From Chryseobacterium sp. (GTDB lineage Bacteria > Bacteroidota > Bacteroidia > Flavobacteriales > Weeksellaceae): a DNA stretch of 64,000 nt. Each line of letters opens with the position of its first letter. The first letter of the stretch is position 1. The notes under the pieces are model-generated. The model did not search any database. It was not told the origin of the DNA and saw only the letters and a program-made list of their open reading frames with translations. Below, one piece after another: positions 37,062 through 46,077 of the stretch. A program made the translations under genes and the position numbers. The stretch lies in contig NZ_JAFAJM010000019.1 in assembly GCF_019236175.1 (NCBI RefSeq), forward strand, positions 1-64,000, in the 5' to 3' direction.

Positions 37062-37322
37062 ATGGGAATATTAACATGGATCTTATTCGGTCTTATTGCA
37101 GGTGCAATCGCTAAAATGATCATGCCCGGTACACAGGGAGGCGGTTGGCTGATTACTATTATCCTGGGAATTCTGGGAGCTTTTGTAGGAGGCGCTATAG
37201 GAGTTTACATTTTACACTGGGGAGATGTCACCTCATTCTGGAATCCGAAAAGCTGGATTCTTGCCATCGGAGGAGCATTAATCATTCTCTGGATTTATGG
37301 AATGGCAACGAAAAAAAGTTAA
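37062..37322 (+). CDS. GlsB/YeaQ/YmgE-family stress response membrane protein
   Basis: The 86-residue protein has three hydrophobic segments and the family start GILTWILFGLIAGAIAKMIMPGTQGGGWLITIILGILGAFVGG. Transglycosylase-associated-like proteins of this kind are induced by acid or envelope stress in several bacteria; their biochemical role is unknown. It is a short single gene between ftsY and sppA, with a very strong terminator at 37338-37370. Confidence 0.9.
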   Translation: MGILTWILFGLIAGAIAKMIMPGTQGGGWLITIILGILGAFVGGAIGVYILHWGDVTSFWNPKSWILAIGGALIILWIYGMATKKS

Positions 37323-37337
37323 CACGAATAAAAAATA

Positions 37338-37370
37338 AAATCCCGGATCTGAATTTCAGATCCGGGATTT
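37338..37370. terminator. Strong bidirectional terminator
   Basis: AAATCCCGGATCTGA (37338-37352) pairs perfectly over 15 bp with its complement at 37356-37370, with a 3-base loop and flanking A/T runs. It separates the GlsB-type gene from the convergent sppA. Confidence 0.9.
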
Positions 37371-37390
37371 TTGTGTACAATATAATTTAG

Positions 37391-39145
37391 TTAGTCGATT
37401 TTAATCTGGTAGGGCATTGCCATTTTTATTTCAGACTGAAGTTTTTTGTCTGTGATCTGTTCAAGGATTTCATAGTTGGCTTTCCCAATCTTACTTTTGA
37501 TAATTCTTGCCGAAACATCTTCTTCATTAAAGTCTTTAAATATCTGCTCAAACGGAGACATCTTCTTAGGGAAAGAGTCTACATAATAAGATTTCAGTCC
37601 GGCTTTTTGAGCTGCAAATTTAATTGCATCATGAAGAGTTCCTAAATTATCCACAAGACCGATCTCTTTAGCACGAACTCCGCTCCATACTCTTCCTCCT
37701 CCTACATTATCAATCTGCTCGAAAGTCTGCTTTCTGTTTTGAGTAACAAAGTGTACGAACCTTTTATACGTTCCTTCCACCCCTCTTGTCATCATATTCA
37801 CACCGTATGGCGTTACCCCGTTCAATCCCGAATAATACATAGAATTGGCATTGGTAGCCACAACATCTGCACGAATTCCGTTTTTATTAGCAATATCTTT
37901 ATAATAAGGTATTACCCCGAAAACTCCGATAGATCCTGTAAGTGTATTCGGTTCTGAATAAATTTTATCTGCTGCCATTGCAATATAATATCCTCCGGAA
38001 GCTGCATAATCTCCAAAAGAAACAATCAAAGGCTTTTTCTTTTTTAGCTGCTGAAGTTCAAATAAAATTTCATCGGAAGCATTTGCGCTTCCTCCCGGAG
38101 AGTTAATTCTTAACACAACGGCTTTTACTTTTTCGTCTTCCTGAAGTTTTTTAATATACTTCACATATTTTTCAGAATAAATATCATTATACCCGTCTCC
38201 GTTATTAATAGAACCTGAAGCATACAATACAGCTATTTTTTCTCCCGACTGATCATCATCCTCATAAGAGCTTATGTATTTAGCTAATGAAATTTTATTT
38301 AATTTTTCTTGGTCTTTTAAACTTAACTTAGATTTAATAATATCTTCATACTCTCCTTTCTGAATGAGCTTATCGGCAAGTTTATATTTTAATCCCAATT
38401 CAGGAATCATTCCATATAAACTATCCACAACCATCTTAAACTGTGTTGTGTCTATCTTTCGTGAAACAGCCATTTTGTGGGAAGTATTCTTCCAAAGGTC
38501 ATTTAAAAGTGTACTCAGTTGTTCTTTATTTTCAGGAGAAATATCATTTCTTAAAAAAGGCTCTACTGCAGATTTAAATTTCCCGTGACGAATCACCTCA
38601 ATCCCGATTCCGTATTTATCTGCAAAGTCTTTAAAGAAAGTCACTTCGGTAGCTAGACCTTTCAGCTCAATTCCTCCCGCTGGATTTAAATAATATTTAT
38701 CCGCCACGGATCCTAAATAATAAGCAGATTGCGAAACACCATTTCCGTAAGCGTATACAAACTTTCCGCTTTTTTTGAAATCTTCAATAGCATTTCTGAT
38801 ATCATCAATCTGGGTAAGTCCTGCATTCAGATCATCAGCCTCGATACTTATCCCTTTGATATTATCATCTGTTTTAGCTTTATTGATAGCTTCCAGTACA
38901 TCATACAAAAGAACGCTTTTATTCTGGTTACTGATTCCGAATAACCCGTTCTCCTCTTCAGTAGGACTATCAATAATATGTGTCTTTAAATTAATCGTAA
39001 GAACCGAATTCTTTTTCACTGTTACAGACTTATCACTTCCCATAGAACTGAATACAAGCATCACAATGAAAAAGACGAAAAATAAAGCGCAAAGTATTAC
39101 AATTGCAACTATATTTGCCAAAACATTTTTAAAGAAACTTCTCAT
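37391..39145 (-). CDS. sppA: Signal peptide peptidase SppA, 67K type
   Basis: The 584-residue membrane-bound serine protease degrades cleaved signal peptides. One N-terminal transmembrane helix (about residues 8-35: NIVAIVILCALFFVFFIVML) is followed by two tandem S49 domains, the long form as in E. coli. The Ser-Lys dyad is visible: Lys189 in RHGKFKSAVEP of the first domain and Ser383 in DYAASGGYYIAMAADKI of the second. INSPGGSANASDEI and SIGVFGVIP are further signature segments. The start at 39145 (MRSFFKNVLAN) is preferred over the upstream in-frame ATG, which would overlap the folK start region. Confidence 0.93.
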   Translation of the reverse strand: MRSFFKNVLANIVAIVILCALFFVFFIVMLVFSSMGSDKSVTVKKNSVLTINLKTHIIDSPTEEENGLFGISNQNKSVLLYDVLEAINKAKTDDNIKGISIEADDLNAGLTQIDDIRNAIEDFKKSGKFVYAYGNGVSQSAYYLGSVADKYYLNPAGGIELKGLATEVTFFKDFADKYGIGIEVIRHGKFKSAVEPFLRNDISPENKEQLSTLLNDLWKNTSHKMAVSRKIDTTQFKMVVDSLYGMIPELGLKYKLADKLIQKGEYEDIIKSKLSLKDQEKLNKISLAKYISSYEDDDQSGEKIAVLYASGSINNGDGYNDIYSEKYVKYIKKLQEDEKVKAVVLRINSPGGSANASDEILFELQQLKKKKPLIVSFGDYAASGGYYIAMAADKIYSEPNTLTGSIGVFGVIPYYKDIANKNGIRADVVATNANSMYYSGLNGVTPYGVNMMTRGVEGTYKRFVHFVTQNRKQTFEQIDNVGGGRVWSGVRAKEIGLVDNLGTLHDAIKFAAQKAGLKSYYVDSFPKKMSPFEQIFKDFNEEDVSARIIKSKIGKANYEILEQITDKKLQSEIKMAMPYQIKID

Positions 39146-39167
39146 AAATTCAATCAATTTTTCTAAT

Positions 39168-39584
39168 ATGTCGAAGCATAAGGTCATTTTGTTACTAGGA
39201 AGTAACCTTGGAGATCAAAAAAAAAATTTAGAGCTTGCTTTACAGAAGATTAGCGATTCCGGGAATGAAATTTCACAAATGAGCGAATTTTTAATGTCAG
39301 ATCCCGTAGAATTTGTCAGTTCTAATATTTTTTGTAATATTGCAGTAGTAATATTCACGCATCTTTCTCCAATTCAACTGCTTGAATTTATAAAAAAGAT
39401 AGAAGTTGATATGGGAAGAATTAATGATTCAAAAGTATCCGGAGGCTATAGTGACAGGCTAATTGATATTGATATCATTACCTATAATGAATTAAACTTT
39501 AGATCAGAAAGATTAGAAATCCCTCATAATAAACATCTTTTTGAAAGGGATTTTTCAAGAATATTATTAAAGGATTTTATTTAA
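39168..39584 (+). CDS. folK: 2-amino-4-hydroxy-6-hydroxymethyldihydropteridine diphosphokinase FolK
   Basis: The 138-residue enzyme transfers pyrophosphate from ATP to the pterin in folate synthesis. Family marks are VILLLGSNLGDQKKNLELAL at the N-terminus, a central PIQLLEFIKKIEVDMGR, and SDRLIDIDIITYNEL, matching the usual R-x-x-D-I-D metal/ATP motif. It is slightly shorter than E. coli FolK (159 residues). The ATG at 39168 is 22 bases from the divergent sppA start; the frame is open far upstream but that part is antisense to sppA. The first OmpA-like gene follows 17 bases downstream. Confidence 0.9.
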   Translation: MSKHKVILLLGSNLGDQKKNLELALQKISDSGNEISQMSEFLMSDPVEFVSSNIFCNIAVVIFTHLSPIQLLEFIKKIEVDMGRINDSKVSGGYSDRLIDIDIITYNELNFRSERLEIPHNKHLFERDFSRILLKDFI

Positions 39585-39601
39585 AACATAAAACATACAG
39601 T

Positions 39602-40720
39602 ATGAAATTAGGTTTATTATTATTGGCGACACTGCCTATTGCCGTTTACGCACAGAATAGCGGTACTACAGTAAACTCTTCAAGCGAGTACCCCAACACT
39701 TTCTCTTCGGGATCAGCTAATGTACAACCTTTTGACAACAAAGCCAGACGTTTCAGAGACTGGTCAATTTCAGTAGGAGGTGGTCCTGCGTTCATGGTGC
39801 ATTCTGCCCTGACATCTATTAATAAAGATAAGATCAACTGGGGATACAATGCTTACGTAAGTATTGACAAGCAAATCTCACATACATTTGGGTTAAGCCT
39901 TATGTATACCAGAGGAGAAACAAAACAAACCGGTCAGCTTCCGGGTATGCCGGGCCAATTAGCTGGTGTAGCTTTTGCCAACACCAAGTTTGATCAGATT
40001 GCTTTATTGGGTGATATTAACTTCTCTAATTTATTAAGAAGAGTAGACAATCATTCACCGTACCGATGGGCATTCCATGGTTATGGAGGAATTGGACTTC
40101 AAGGATACAGAACTTCTTTACATGATAATGACAGAAACAGATGGAGTGATAATCCTAAAAGAGTTCCGTTATTTGTTAAACAGGACCTTGATATTAGTTC
40201 CATTTACTATCAGGTTGGTTTAGGGCTTAAATATAATGTTTCTCCACTTATTGATGTAGAAGCAAGAACCATGTATATTATAAGTGGTGAGCAGGCATTT
40301 GATGGTAGCGGATACAATAATTCAAGCTACGATCCTAAAGACCCTGTAGAGTCAGGATATAGATATACAATTCTTAACAATAGAAGATCTTACAATGCCT
40401 GGACAGTATCTCTAGGGGTATCTTTCAAACTAGGAAAGCAAATGTCTCACCTGGCATGGCATGATCCGTTACAAGAAGCTTATTATAAAACGAATGTTTT
40501 AGAAAATGCGGCAACAGACTTCGTAGTTTGTGAGAAAGGAGATGCCGATAATGACGGAGTATGTGACGATTGGGACAGACAACTTGATACTCCTGCCGGG
40601 GCAAGAGTAGATGGTGCAGGTGTTGCTCTTGATATGGATCTTGACGGCGTTATAGACTTATATGATAAGTGTGTAACTGTTCCTGGACCGGTTGAAAACA
40701 ACGGATGTCCGATCAAATAA
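39602..40720 (+). CDS. OmpA-like outer membrane protein lacking the OmpA domain (paralogue 1)
   Basis: The 372-residue protein has a signal peptide (MKLGLLLLATLPIAVYAQ) and an outer-membrane beta-barrel domain (about 45-285) similar to the next two genes. A calcium-binding thrombospondin type 3-like stretch follows (GDADNDGVCDDWDRQLDTP ... DLDGVIDLYDKC). It stops right after ENNGCPIK, where its neighbours continue into a C-terminal OmpA peptidoglycan-binding domain. So it should be a barrel with a calcium-binding tail that cannot anchor to peptidoglycan. The repeated gene order suggests duplication followed by loss of the last domain here. Confidence 0.85.
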   Translation: MKLGLLLLATLPIAVYAQNSGTTVNSSSEYPNTFSSGSANVQPFDNKARRFRDWSISVGGGPAFMVHSALTSINKDKINWGYNAYVSIDKQISHTFGLSLMYTRGETKQTGQLPGMPGQLAGVAFANTKFDQIALLGDINFSNLLRRVDNHSPYRWAFHGYGGIGLQGYRTSLHDNDRNRWSDNPKRVPLFVKQDLDISSIYYQVGLGLKYNVSPLIDVEARTMYIISGEQAFDGSGYNNSSYDPKDPVESGYRYTILNNRRSYNAWTVSLGVSFKLGKQMSHLAWHDPLQEAYYKTNVLENAATDFVVCEKGDADNDGVCDDWDRQLDTPAGARVDGAGVALDMDLDGVIDLYDKCVTVPGPVENNGCPIK

Positions 40721-40753
40721 TTAACTGTCTAAAAAATTTATAAAATATACACG

Positions 40754-42280
40754 ATGAAATTAAGTTTAGCAATTGCTGCATTAGCTATGGCATTCCCAGC
40801 CATTACCTATGCACAAGACTCAACAGCACCTTCCAGCGGAACGTATCCTAATACATTTTCTTCCGGATCTGCAAATGTTTCCCGATTTACCAATCAATCC
40901 AAAAGGTTTAATGACTGGTCAATTTCAGCAGGGGTTGGGGTTCCACTTCTTCAGTCCGCTGATTTAACTTCCATTAAAAATGGTAATGGTAAAAACCTTT
41001 TTGGATACTCCGCTTATGTAAGTATTGATAAAGCAATTACTCATGCTTTTGGAATCAATTTACAATATGACAGAGGTGAAACCAGACAGGGATGGTTCAA
41101 TACTAAAGATGCAGCTCCCGACGCTAAAGCTGTAGCCGGCAGAACTCAGTATGACGCGATCTCAATTTTAGGGGATATCAATTTCTCTAATCTTTTAAGA
41201 AGAGTAGACAACCACTCTACTTACCGATGGGCGCTTCACGGATATGCCGGTGTAGGTACAATTGCGTACAGAGCTTACCAGAAAGATATCAACGGACAAA
41301 GACTGATGACTGAAGTGAAGCCTTTTAAACTGGGATCTTTATTTGCTCAGGCAGGTGCAGGTCTTAAGTTTAAAGTGAGCAGAAGAATCGATCTTGAAGG
41401 AAGAGTAATGTATGTAGTCACTGGTGATGACACATTCGACGGAGGAGGTGATCCTTACAGCGCTATCAACAGACGTTCTTCACAAATTTCTGATAACTTC
41501 ATCAATGCAACCTTAGGTCTTTCCGTAAAATTAGGAAAACATGATTCACACCTAATGTGGCACGATCCGCTTCAGGAAATCTATTACAAACTTGATGTTT
41601 TGGCTAACAAAAAACAGGATTTCGAAGTTTGTAAAAAAGGAGATGCTGACAACGACGGAGTTTGCGACGATTGGGACAGACAACTTGACACTCCTGCCGG
41701 GGCAAGAGTAGATGGAGCGGGTGTTGCTCTTGATGCAGATCTTGACGGCGTTATTGATCTTTACGATAAATGTGTAACGGTTCCCGGACCGGTTGAAAAC
41801 AACGGTTGCCCGATTGTAAAAAATAACAATGACACTGCGGTTGAAGTAGAAAAAACACTGAAAGATATTTACTTTAACTTCAATAAAGCAACGATCAGAC
41901 CTGAATCCAACAGCAAACTAGACTTAGCTGCCGATATCATTAAGAAAGATGGCGGAAACTATCTTTTAACAGGACATACGGATGCTAAAGGAAATGCTGC
42001 CTACAACCTAAGACTCTCTAAAGAAAGAGCAGCTGCGGTAGTAAGCGCTTTAGAAAGCAGAGGAATCAGTCAAAATGTACTGAAGTCAAGAGGAGTGGGT
42101 TCCGAAGATGCTAAAATTCCTGCAACAGCTTCGGATGCTGAAAGATTAGCAGACAGAAAAGTTACCGTGAGATTTATTGAAAATTCACAATGGGATGCTA
42201 TCAAGAAAAAAGATTATGAAGAAGCAGCACCTGTAAAAAAACATATGAAAAAAGCTCCCGCTAAAAAAAAGAAAAAATAA
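40754..42280 (+). CDS. OmpA family outer membrane protein (paralogue 2)
   Basis: The 508-residue protein has a signal peptide (SLAIAALAMAFPAITYAQ), a barrel domain (about 45-285), a thrombospondin type 3-like calcium-binding segment (about 295-355) and an OmpA C-terminal domain (about 370-480). In that domain GHTDAKGNAAYNLRLSKERAAAV and ADRKVTVRF carry the Asp and Arg that grip diaminopimelate in peptidoglycan. A Lys-rich tail (KKHMKKAPAKKKKK) ends the protein. It should tether the outer membrane to the cell wall. The first 1.06 kb is nearly identical to paralogue 3. Confidence 0.92.
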   Translation: MKLSLAIAALAMAFPAITYAQDSTAPSSGTYPNTFSSGSANVSRFTNQSKRFNDWSISAGVGVPLLQSADLTSIKNGNGKNLFGYSAYVSIDKAITHAFGINLQYDRGETRQGWFNTKDAAPDAKAVAGRTQYDAISILGDINFSNLLRRVDNHSTYRWALHGYAGVGTIAYRAYQKDINGQRLMTEVKPFKLGSLFAQAGAGLKFKVSRRIDLEGRVMYVVTGDDTFDGGGDPYSAINRRSSQISDNFINATLGLSVKLGKHDSHLMWHDPLQEIYYKLDVLANKKQDFEVCKKGDADNDGVCDDWDRQLDTPAGARVDGAGVALDADLDGVIDLYDKCVTVPGPVENNGCPIVKNNNDTAVEVEKTLKDIYFNFNKATIRPESNSKLDLAADIIKKDGGNYLLTGHTDAKGNAAYNLRLSKERAAAVVSALESRGISQNVLKSRGVGSEDAKIPATASDAERLADRKVTVRFIENSQWDAIKKKDYEEAAPVKKHMKKAPAKKKKK

Positions 42281-42297
42281 TTTCTTATCAATAATAA

Positions 42298-42330
42298 AAA
42301 CCGAAAAGAATTACTCTTTTCGGTTTATTT
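42298..42330 (+). terminator. Terminator of OmpA paralogue 2
   Basis: AAACCGAAAAGA (42298-42309) pairs perfectly with TCTTTTCGGTTT (42315-42326), with a T-rich tail. Confidence 0.85.
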
Positions 42331-42491
42331 TTTTTCTATTACGGAATTTTTTACATACCTTTATATCATTTTCAGGGCTATAATTCTAATGTTAATGAAA
42401 TAGATTAAAGCAATTTAGAAAAAAATTAACACAAAATAAGCTTTTAAGAAATAAAATCATTTAAAATAACTTAACTTAAAAAAATAACACT

Positions 42492-43925
42492 ATGAAATTA
42501 AGTTTAGCAATTGTTGCATTAGCATTAGCTATTCCTAGCGCCAGCTATGCACAAGACTCAACGGCGGTTTCAAACGGAACGTATCCTAATACATTCTCTT
42601 CCGGATCTGCTAATGTTTCCCGATTTACCAATCAATCTAAAAGATTTAACGACTGGTCGATTTCAGCAGGGGCTGGTGTTCCACTTCTTCAATCCGCTGA
42701 TTTAACTTCCATTAAAAACGGTAATGGTAAAAACCTTTTTGGATACTCTGCTTATGTAAGTATTGATAAGGCAATTACTCATGCATTTGGGCTTAAATTA
42801 CAATATGACAGAGGTGAAACCAGACAAGGATGGTTTAATACTAAAGATGCAGCTCCTGATGCTCAGGCTGTAGCCGGTAGAACTCAGTATGACGCGATCT
42901 CAATTTTAGGGGATATCAATTTCTCTAATCTTTTAAGAAGAGTAGACAACCACTCTACTTACCGATGGGCGCTTCATGGATATGCCGGTGTAGGTACAAT
43001 TGCTTACAGAGCTTACCAGAAAGATATCAACGGACAAAGACTGATGACTGAAGTGAAACCTTTTAAGCTGGGATCTTTATTTGCTCAGGCAGGTGCAGGT
43101 CTTAAGTTTAAAGTAAACAGAAGAATAGATCTTGAAGGAAGAGTAATGTATGTAGTCACTGGTGATGACACATTCGACGGAGGAGGTGATCCTTACAGCG
43201 CTATCAACAGACGTTCTTCACAGGTTTCTGATAATTTCATCAACGCAACTTTAGGTCTTTCTGTAAAATTAGGAAAACATGAATCTCACTTAATGTGGCA
43301 TGATCCGCTTCAGGAAATCTATTACAAACTTGATGTTTTGGCTAATAAAAATCAGGATATCGAAGTATGTAAAAAAGGAGATGCTGACAACGACGGAGTT
43401 TGCGACGATTGGGACAGACAACTTGATACTCCTGCCGGTGCAAGAGTGGATGGTGCGGGTGTTGCTCTTGATACAGACCTTGATGGTGTTATAGACCTTT
43501 ACGATAAATGTGTAACGGTTCCCGGACCTGTTGAAAACAACGGTTGCCCGGTAACTACAGGTCCTGTAGTAGAAACAGAAACTAAATTAGAAGGAATTGA
43601 GTTTGACTTAAATTCAGACAGAATTTTACCATCTAATACGCCTATCCTAAACAATGCTGTCAACTATATCAATTCTTCAAACGGAGGATATAATGTAATC
43701 GGAGCTACCGACACAAGAGGTACTGAAGCTTACAACCAGAAACTCTCTGAAAGAAGAGCGAACAACGTTAAAAATTACCTAATCAAAAACGGTGTTCAGT
43801 CTGATAAATTAAAAGCAATTGGAAAAGGTAAAAAAGACCTTAAATATCCTGAATGCGAGCCTGCTACTAAATGTCCTGAATGGAAAAACAGAGCAAACAG
43901 AAGGGTATACTTCGAAGCTAAATAA
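42492..43925 (+). CDS. OmpA family outer membrane protein (paralogue 3)
   Basis: The 477-residue protein shares signal peptide, barrel and calcium-binding segment almost residue for residue with paralogue 2. It has a different OmpA domain: LEGIEFDLNSDRILPSNTPILNNAVNYI, GATDTRGTEAYNQKLSERRANNV and a C-terminal NRRVYFEAK. Two cysteines (ECEPATKCPEW) near the end may form a disulfide. It has its own 211-base upstream gap after a terminator and so is probably a separate transcription unit. Domain exchange between paralogues is the simplest explanation for conserved front halves and divergent ends. Confidence 0.92.
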   Translation: MKLSLAIVALALAIPSASYAQDSTAVSNGTYPNTFSSGSANVSRFTNQSKRFNDWSISAGAGVPLLQSADLTSIKNGNGKNLFGYSAYVSIDKAITHAFGLKLQYDRGETRQGWFNTKDAAPDAQAVAGRTQYDAISILGDINFSNLLRRVDNHSTYRWALHGYAGVGTIAYRAYQKDINGQRLMTEVKPFKLGSLFAQAGAGLKFKVNRRIDLEGRVMYVVTGDDTFDGGGDPYSAINRRSSQVSDNFINATLGLSVKLGKHESHLMWHDPLQEIYYKLDVLANKNQDIEVCKKGDADNDGVCDDWDRQLDTPAGARVDGAGVALDTDLDGVIDLYDKCVTVPGPVENNGCPVTTGPVVETETKLEGIEFDLNSDRILPSNTPILNNAVNYINSSNGGYNVIGATDTRGTEAYNQKLSERRANNVKNYLIKNGVQSDKLKAIGKGKKDLKYPECEPATKCPEWKNRANRRVYFEAK

Positions 43926-43947
43926 TAAACTTATTATTGATTATATG

Positions 43948-43974
43948 AAAGTCACGCATAGCGTGGCTTTTTTT
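43948..43974 (+). terminator. Terminator of OmpA paralogue 3
   Basis: AAAGTCACGC (43948-43957) pairs with GCGTGGCTTT (43961-43970, one G-U wobble), followed by a T-run. Confidence 0.85.
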
Positions 43975-43990
43975 GTTTTAATACTTTCCT

Positions 43991-43998
43991 TATTTTTA
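43991..43998 (+). promoter_or_regulatory. -7 box of recQ, probably leaderless
   Basis: TATTTTTA is a one-mismatch -7 box that ends 4 bases before the ATG at 44003, so the mRNA should start at or next to the start codon. Confidence 0.4.
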
Positions 43999-44002
43999 CC
44001 GT

Positions 44003-45913
44003 ATGATTTCTCCACAGGACTTTCAAAAATTAAAATATGATACCCTTAAGTATTTTTGGGGCTATACCGGCTTCAGAGATTCTCAGGAAGAAATTATCAA
44101 TTCCGTTATCAATGAAAGAGATACATTGGTTTTATTACCAACAGGAGCAGGAAAATCTCTTTGTTATCAGCTTCCTGCGTTATTAAAAGAAGGAACATGC
44201 CTCGTTATTTCCCCTCTTCTGGCATTAATGAAAGATCAGGTAAACCAGCTGAAATTCCGCGGAATAGAAGCTGAATATTTATCTTCTGAACTGGATGAAT
44301 ATGATGCTGAAGCCATTTACGGACGCTGTAAGGAAGGCCTGACAAAATTACTATATGTATCTCCGGAAAGGCTTACCAACACTCAGTTTTTACAAAATAT
44401 CCAGGATATTCAGCTCTCTTTTATTGCTGTAGATGAAGCTCACTGTATTTCAGAATGGGGCCAGGATTTTCGTCCAAGCTACCAGAATATAAAAGATTTC
44501 AGAAAAAATAATCCTGAAATTCCCTGTCTGGCTTTAACGGCCACTGCAACACCAAAAGTACTGGAAGAAATCAAAACTAAACTCGAACTTAGAAAACCGG
44601 TTGTTTTTCAGAAAAGTTTTAAAAGGGATAATATCAGAATTTTCACAGAAGAAGTTTCTGATAAATTCCAACGTGTTTTCGATATCCTGAAATATAACAA
44701 CGATTCCGGTATAGTATATGTAAGAACCAGAAAAGAAGCAGAATTGCTGGCTGAATACCTGAAGAAAAACCAACTGAAAAATGTAGATTACTTTCATGCC
44801 GGCTTAACGGTAAAAGAGAAAAACACCAGACAGAATTTATGGAATAGCAGTGATAATCATGTTCTGATCTCAACCAATGCTTTCGGAATGGGAATCGATA
44901 AAGACAATGTTCGTTTTGTAATCCATTATTCTCCTGCAGCATCTCTGGAAAACTATTATCAGGAAATCGGAAGATCGGGAAGGGATGGTAAAGACAGTTT
45001 TGCTTTCATGCTCTGGAACAAACAAGAGCTTTTGAATTTTGACCAGATCTTAAAAAATCAGATCCCTAATAAAGCTGAGTTTTTAAAAATCATCCATTAC
45101 CTCTACTCCATTTTTCAGGTTGCCGAGTTTGAACTTCCTGAAAAAACATTCCAAATCAATATGCTGGGGATACAAAATTTCACCCGATTATCAAAAGCAA
45201 AAATCAACAATGTTTTAGGCTTTCTTCACAACCAGGAAATCATTTATTATAATGATAATAAAAGTCTTTCTTCACTGGAACTTCTGATGAGACCTGATGA
45301 AATAGATCAGTTACCACAGAAAGATGCCTACTTCATTGAGCTTCTTCTTCGGACGATTTCCGGTCTTACAACTCATAAAGTCATGTTCAGTGAACAGCAG
45401 GTGAGCAGCAAAATTGAAATAAATGTTGCTTTAATCAAAGAACGCCTCAAAGAACTTCAACAGAAAGATTATCTGGAATATATTGACGGAGCCTTATCCA
45501 GCGTAAAGTTTTTAAAACCTCGGGATGAAAGGGTAATCAATAATGCCTACTGGAAACTGTTTGAACATATTCAAAAAAATAAAATTCAGAAATGGGAAGA
45601 AATGAAGTTTTATACAGAAAATAATGATTACTGTAAAATGAAGCTCATCCTTTCTTATTTCGGAGAAAAAAATTCAAAAAATTGCGGACATTGTTCTGTT
45701 TGTGAAAAAAATAAACAATCCATTTTCGGAAAAAATATTTCTCAGCAAATTATCAATCTGCTGGCTAAAAAATCCGCAACTATTGAAGAACTTTCCGTAC
45801 AGCTCAGCTATCACTCCAGAGAAAATATCCTGGAAAACCTTATTTATCTCCTTGATTCCGGAAAAGTAAAAATGCTGAATTTCAGAACGTATGCGATTAA
45901 TCATGAACAATAA
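44003..45913 (+). CDS. recQ: RecQ-family ATP-dependent DNA helicase
   Basis: This 636-residue 3'-5' helicase acts in recombination and replication repair. Helicase motifs are visible: motif 0 FRDSQEEII, Walker A LLPTGAGKSLCYQLPAL, DEAHCISEWGQDFRPSY (motif II plus the aromatic-rich loop), LTATATPKV, STNAFGMGIDKDNVRFVIH and YYQEIGRSGRDG. The zinc-binding RQC subdomain (CKMKLILSYFG ... NCGHCSVC) follows. No clear HRDC domain is seen at the C-terminus, so it is a shorter RecQ type. It is probably transcribed from its own leaderless promoter. Confidence 0.94.
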   Translation: MISPQDFQKLKYDTLKYFWGYTGFRDSQEEIINSVINERDTLVLLPTGAGKSLCYQLPALLKEGTCLVISPLLALMKDQVNQLKFRGIEAEYLSSELDEYDAEAIYGRCKEGLTKLLYVSPERLTNTQFLQNIQDIQLSFIAVDEAHCISEWGQDFRPSYQNIKDFRKNNPEIPCLALTATATPKVLEEIKTKLELRKPVVFQKSFKRDNIRIFTEEVSDKFQRVFDILKYNNDSGIVYVRTRKEAELLAEYLKKNQLKNVDYFHAGLTVKEKNTRQNLWNSSDNHVLISTNAFGMGIDKDNVRFVIHYSPAASLENYYQEIGRSGRDGKDSFAFMLWNKQELLNFDQILKNQIPNKAEFLKIIHYLYSIFQVAEFELPEKTFQINMLGIQNFTRLSKAKINNVLGFLHNQEIIYYNDNKSLSSLELLMRPDEIDQLPQKDAYFIELLLRTISGLTTHKVMFSEQQVSSKIEINVALIKERLKELQQKDYLEYIDGALSSVKFLKPRDERVINNAYWKLFEHIQKNKIQKWEEMKFYTENNDYCKMKLILSYFGEKNSKNCGHCSVCEKNKQSIFGKNISQQIINLLAKKSATIEELSVQLSYHSRENILENLIYLLDSGKVKMLNFRTYAINHEQ

Positions 45914-46065
45914 GACATTCATGATTGCAGTAGGTATGACTCTACCATATCCGGTAACGGATACGGGTCTGTTTCCCTGCTTAAAGCTCTCTCATTCTGA
46001 AACTCAAACCACGCACGAATCCAGAACCTCCCGGCTATTATTTTTCAACTCAAAAACTAAAAACT

Positions 46066-46073
46066 TATCTTTG
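46066..46073 (+). promoter_or_regulatory. -7 box of fmt, probably leaderless
   Basis: TATCTTTG matches consensus exactly and ends 4 bases before the ATG at 46078. A -33-like TTTC (46043-46046) has a 19-base spacer. Confidence 0.65.
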
Positions 46074-46077
46074 TAGT

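Larger units (their letters stand above)
40754..43553 (+). repeat. Long direct repeat within the two OmpA genes (40754-41815 and 42492-43553)
   Basis: The two 1.06-kb copies are offset by 1738 bases and remain collinear with no length change. Large blocks are identical, including wobble positions. The copies end where the OmpA domains begin. Confidence 0.85.

Noticed and set aside
38775..39167. Long N-terminal extension of FolK
   Set aside because: It is antisense to the conserved sppA N-terminal region, and the normal FolK start is at 39168.
45891..46076. 61-codon frame between recQ and fmt
   Set aside because: It overlaps the end of recQ and the fmt promoter, has no recognisable motif, and its composition looks like non-coding spacer.
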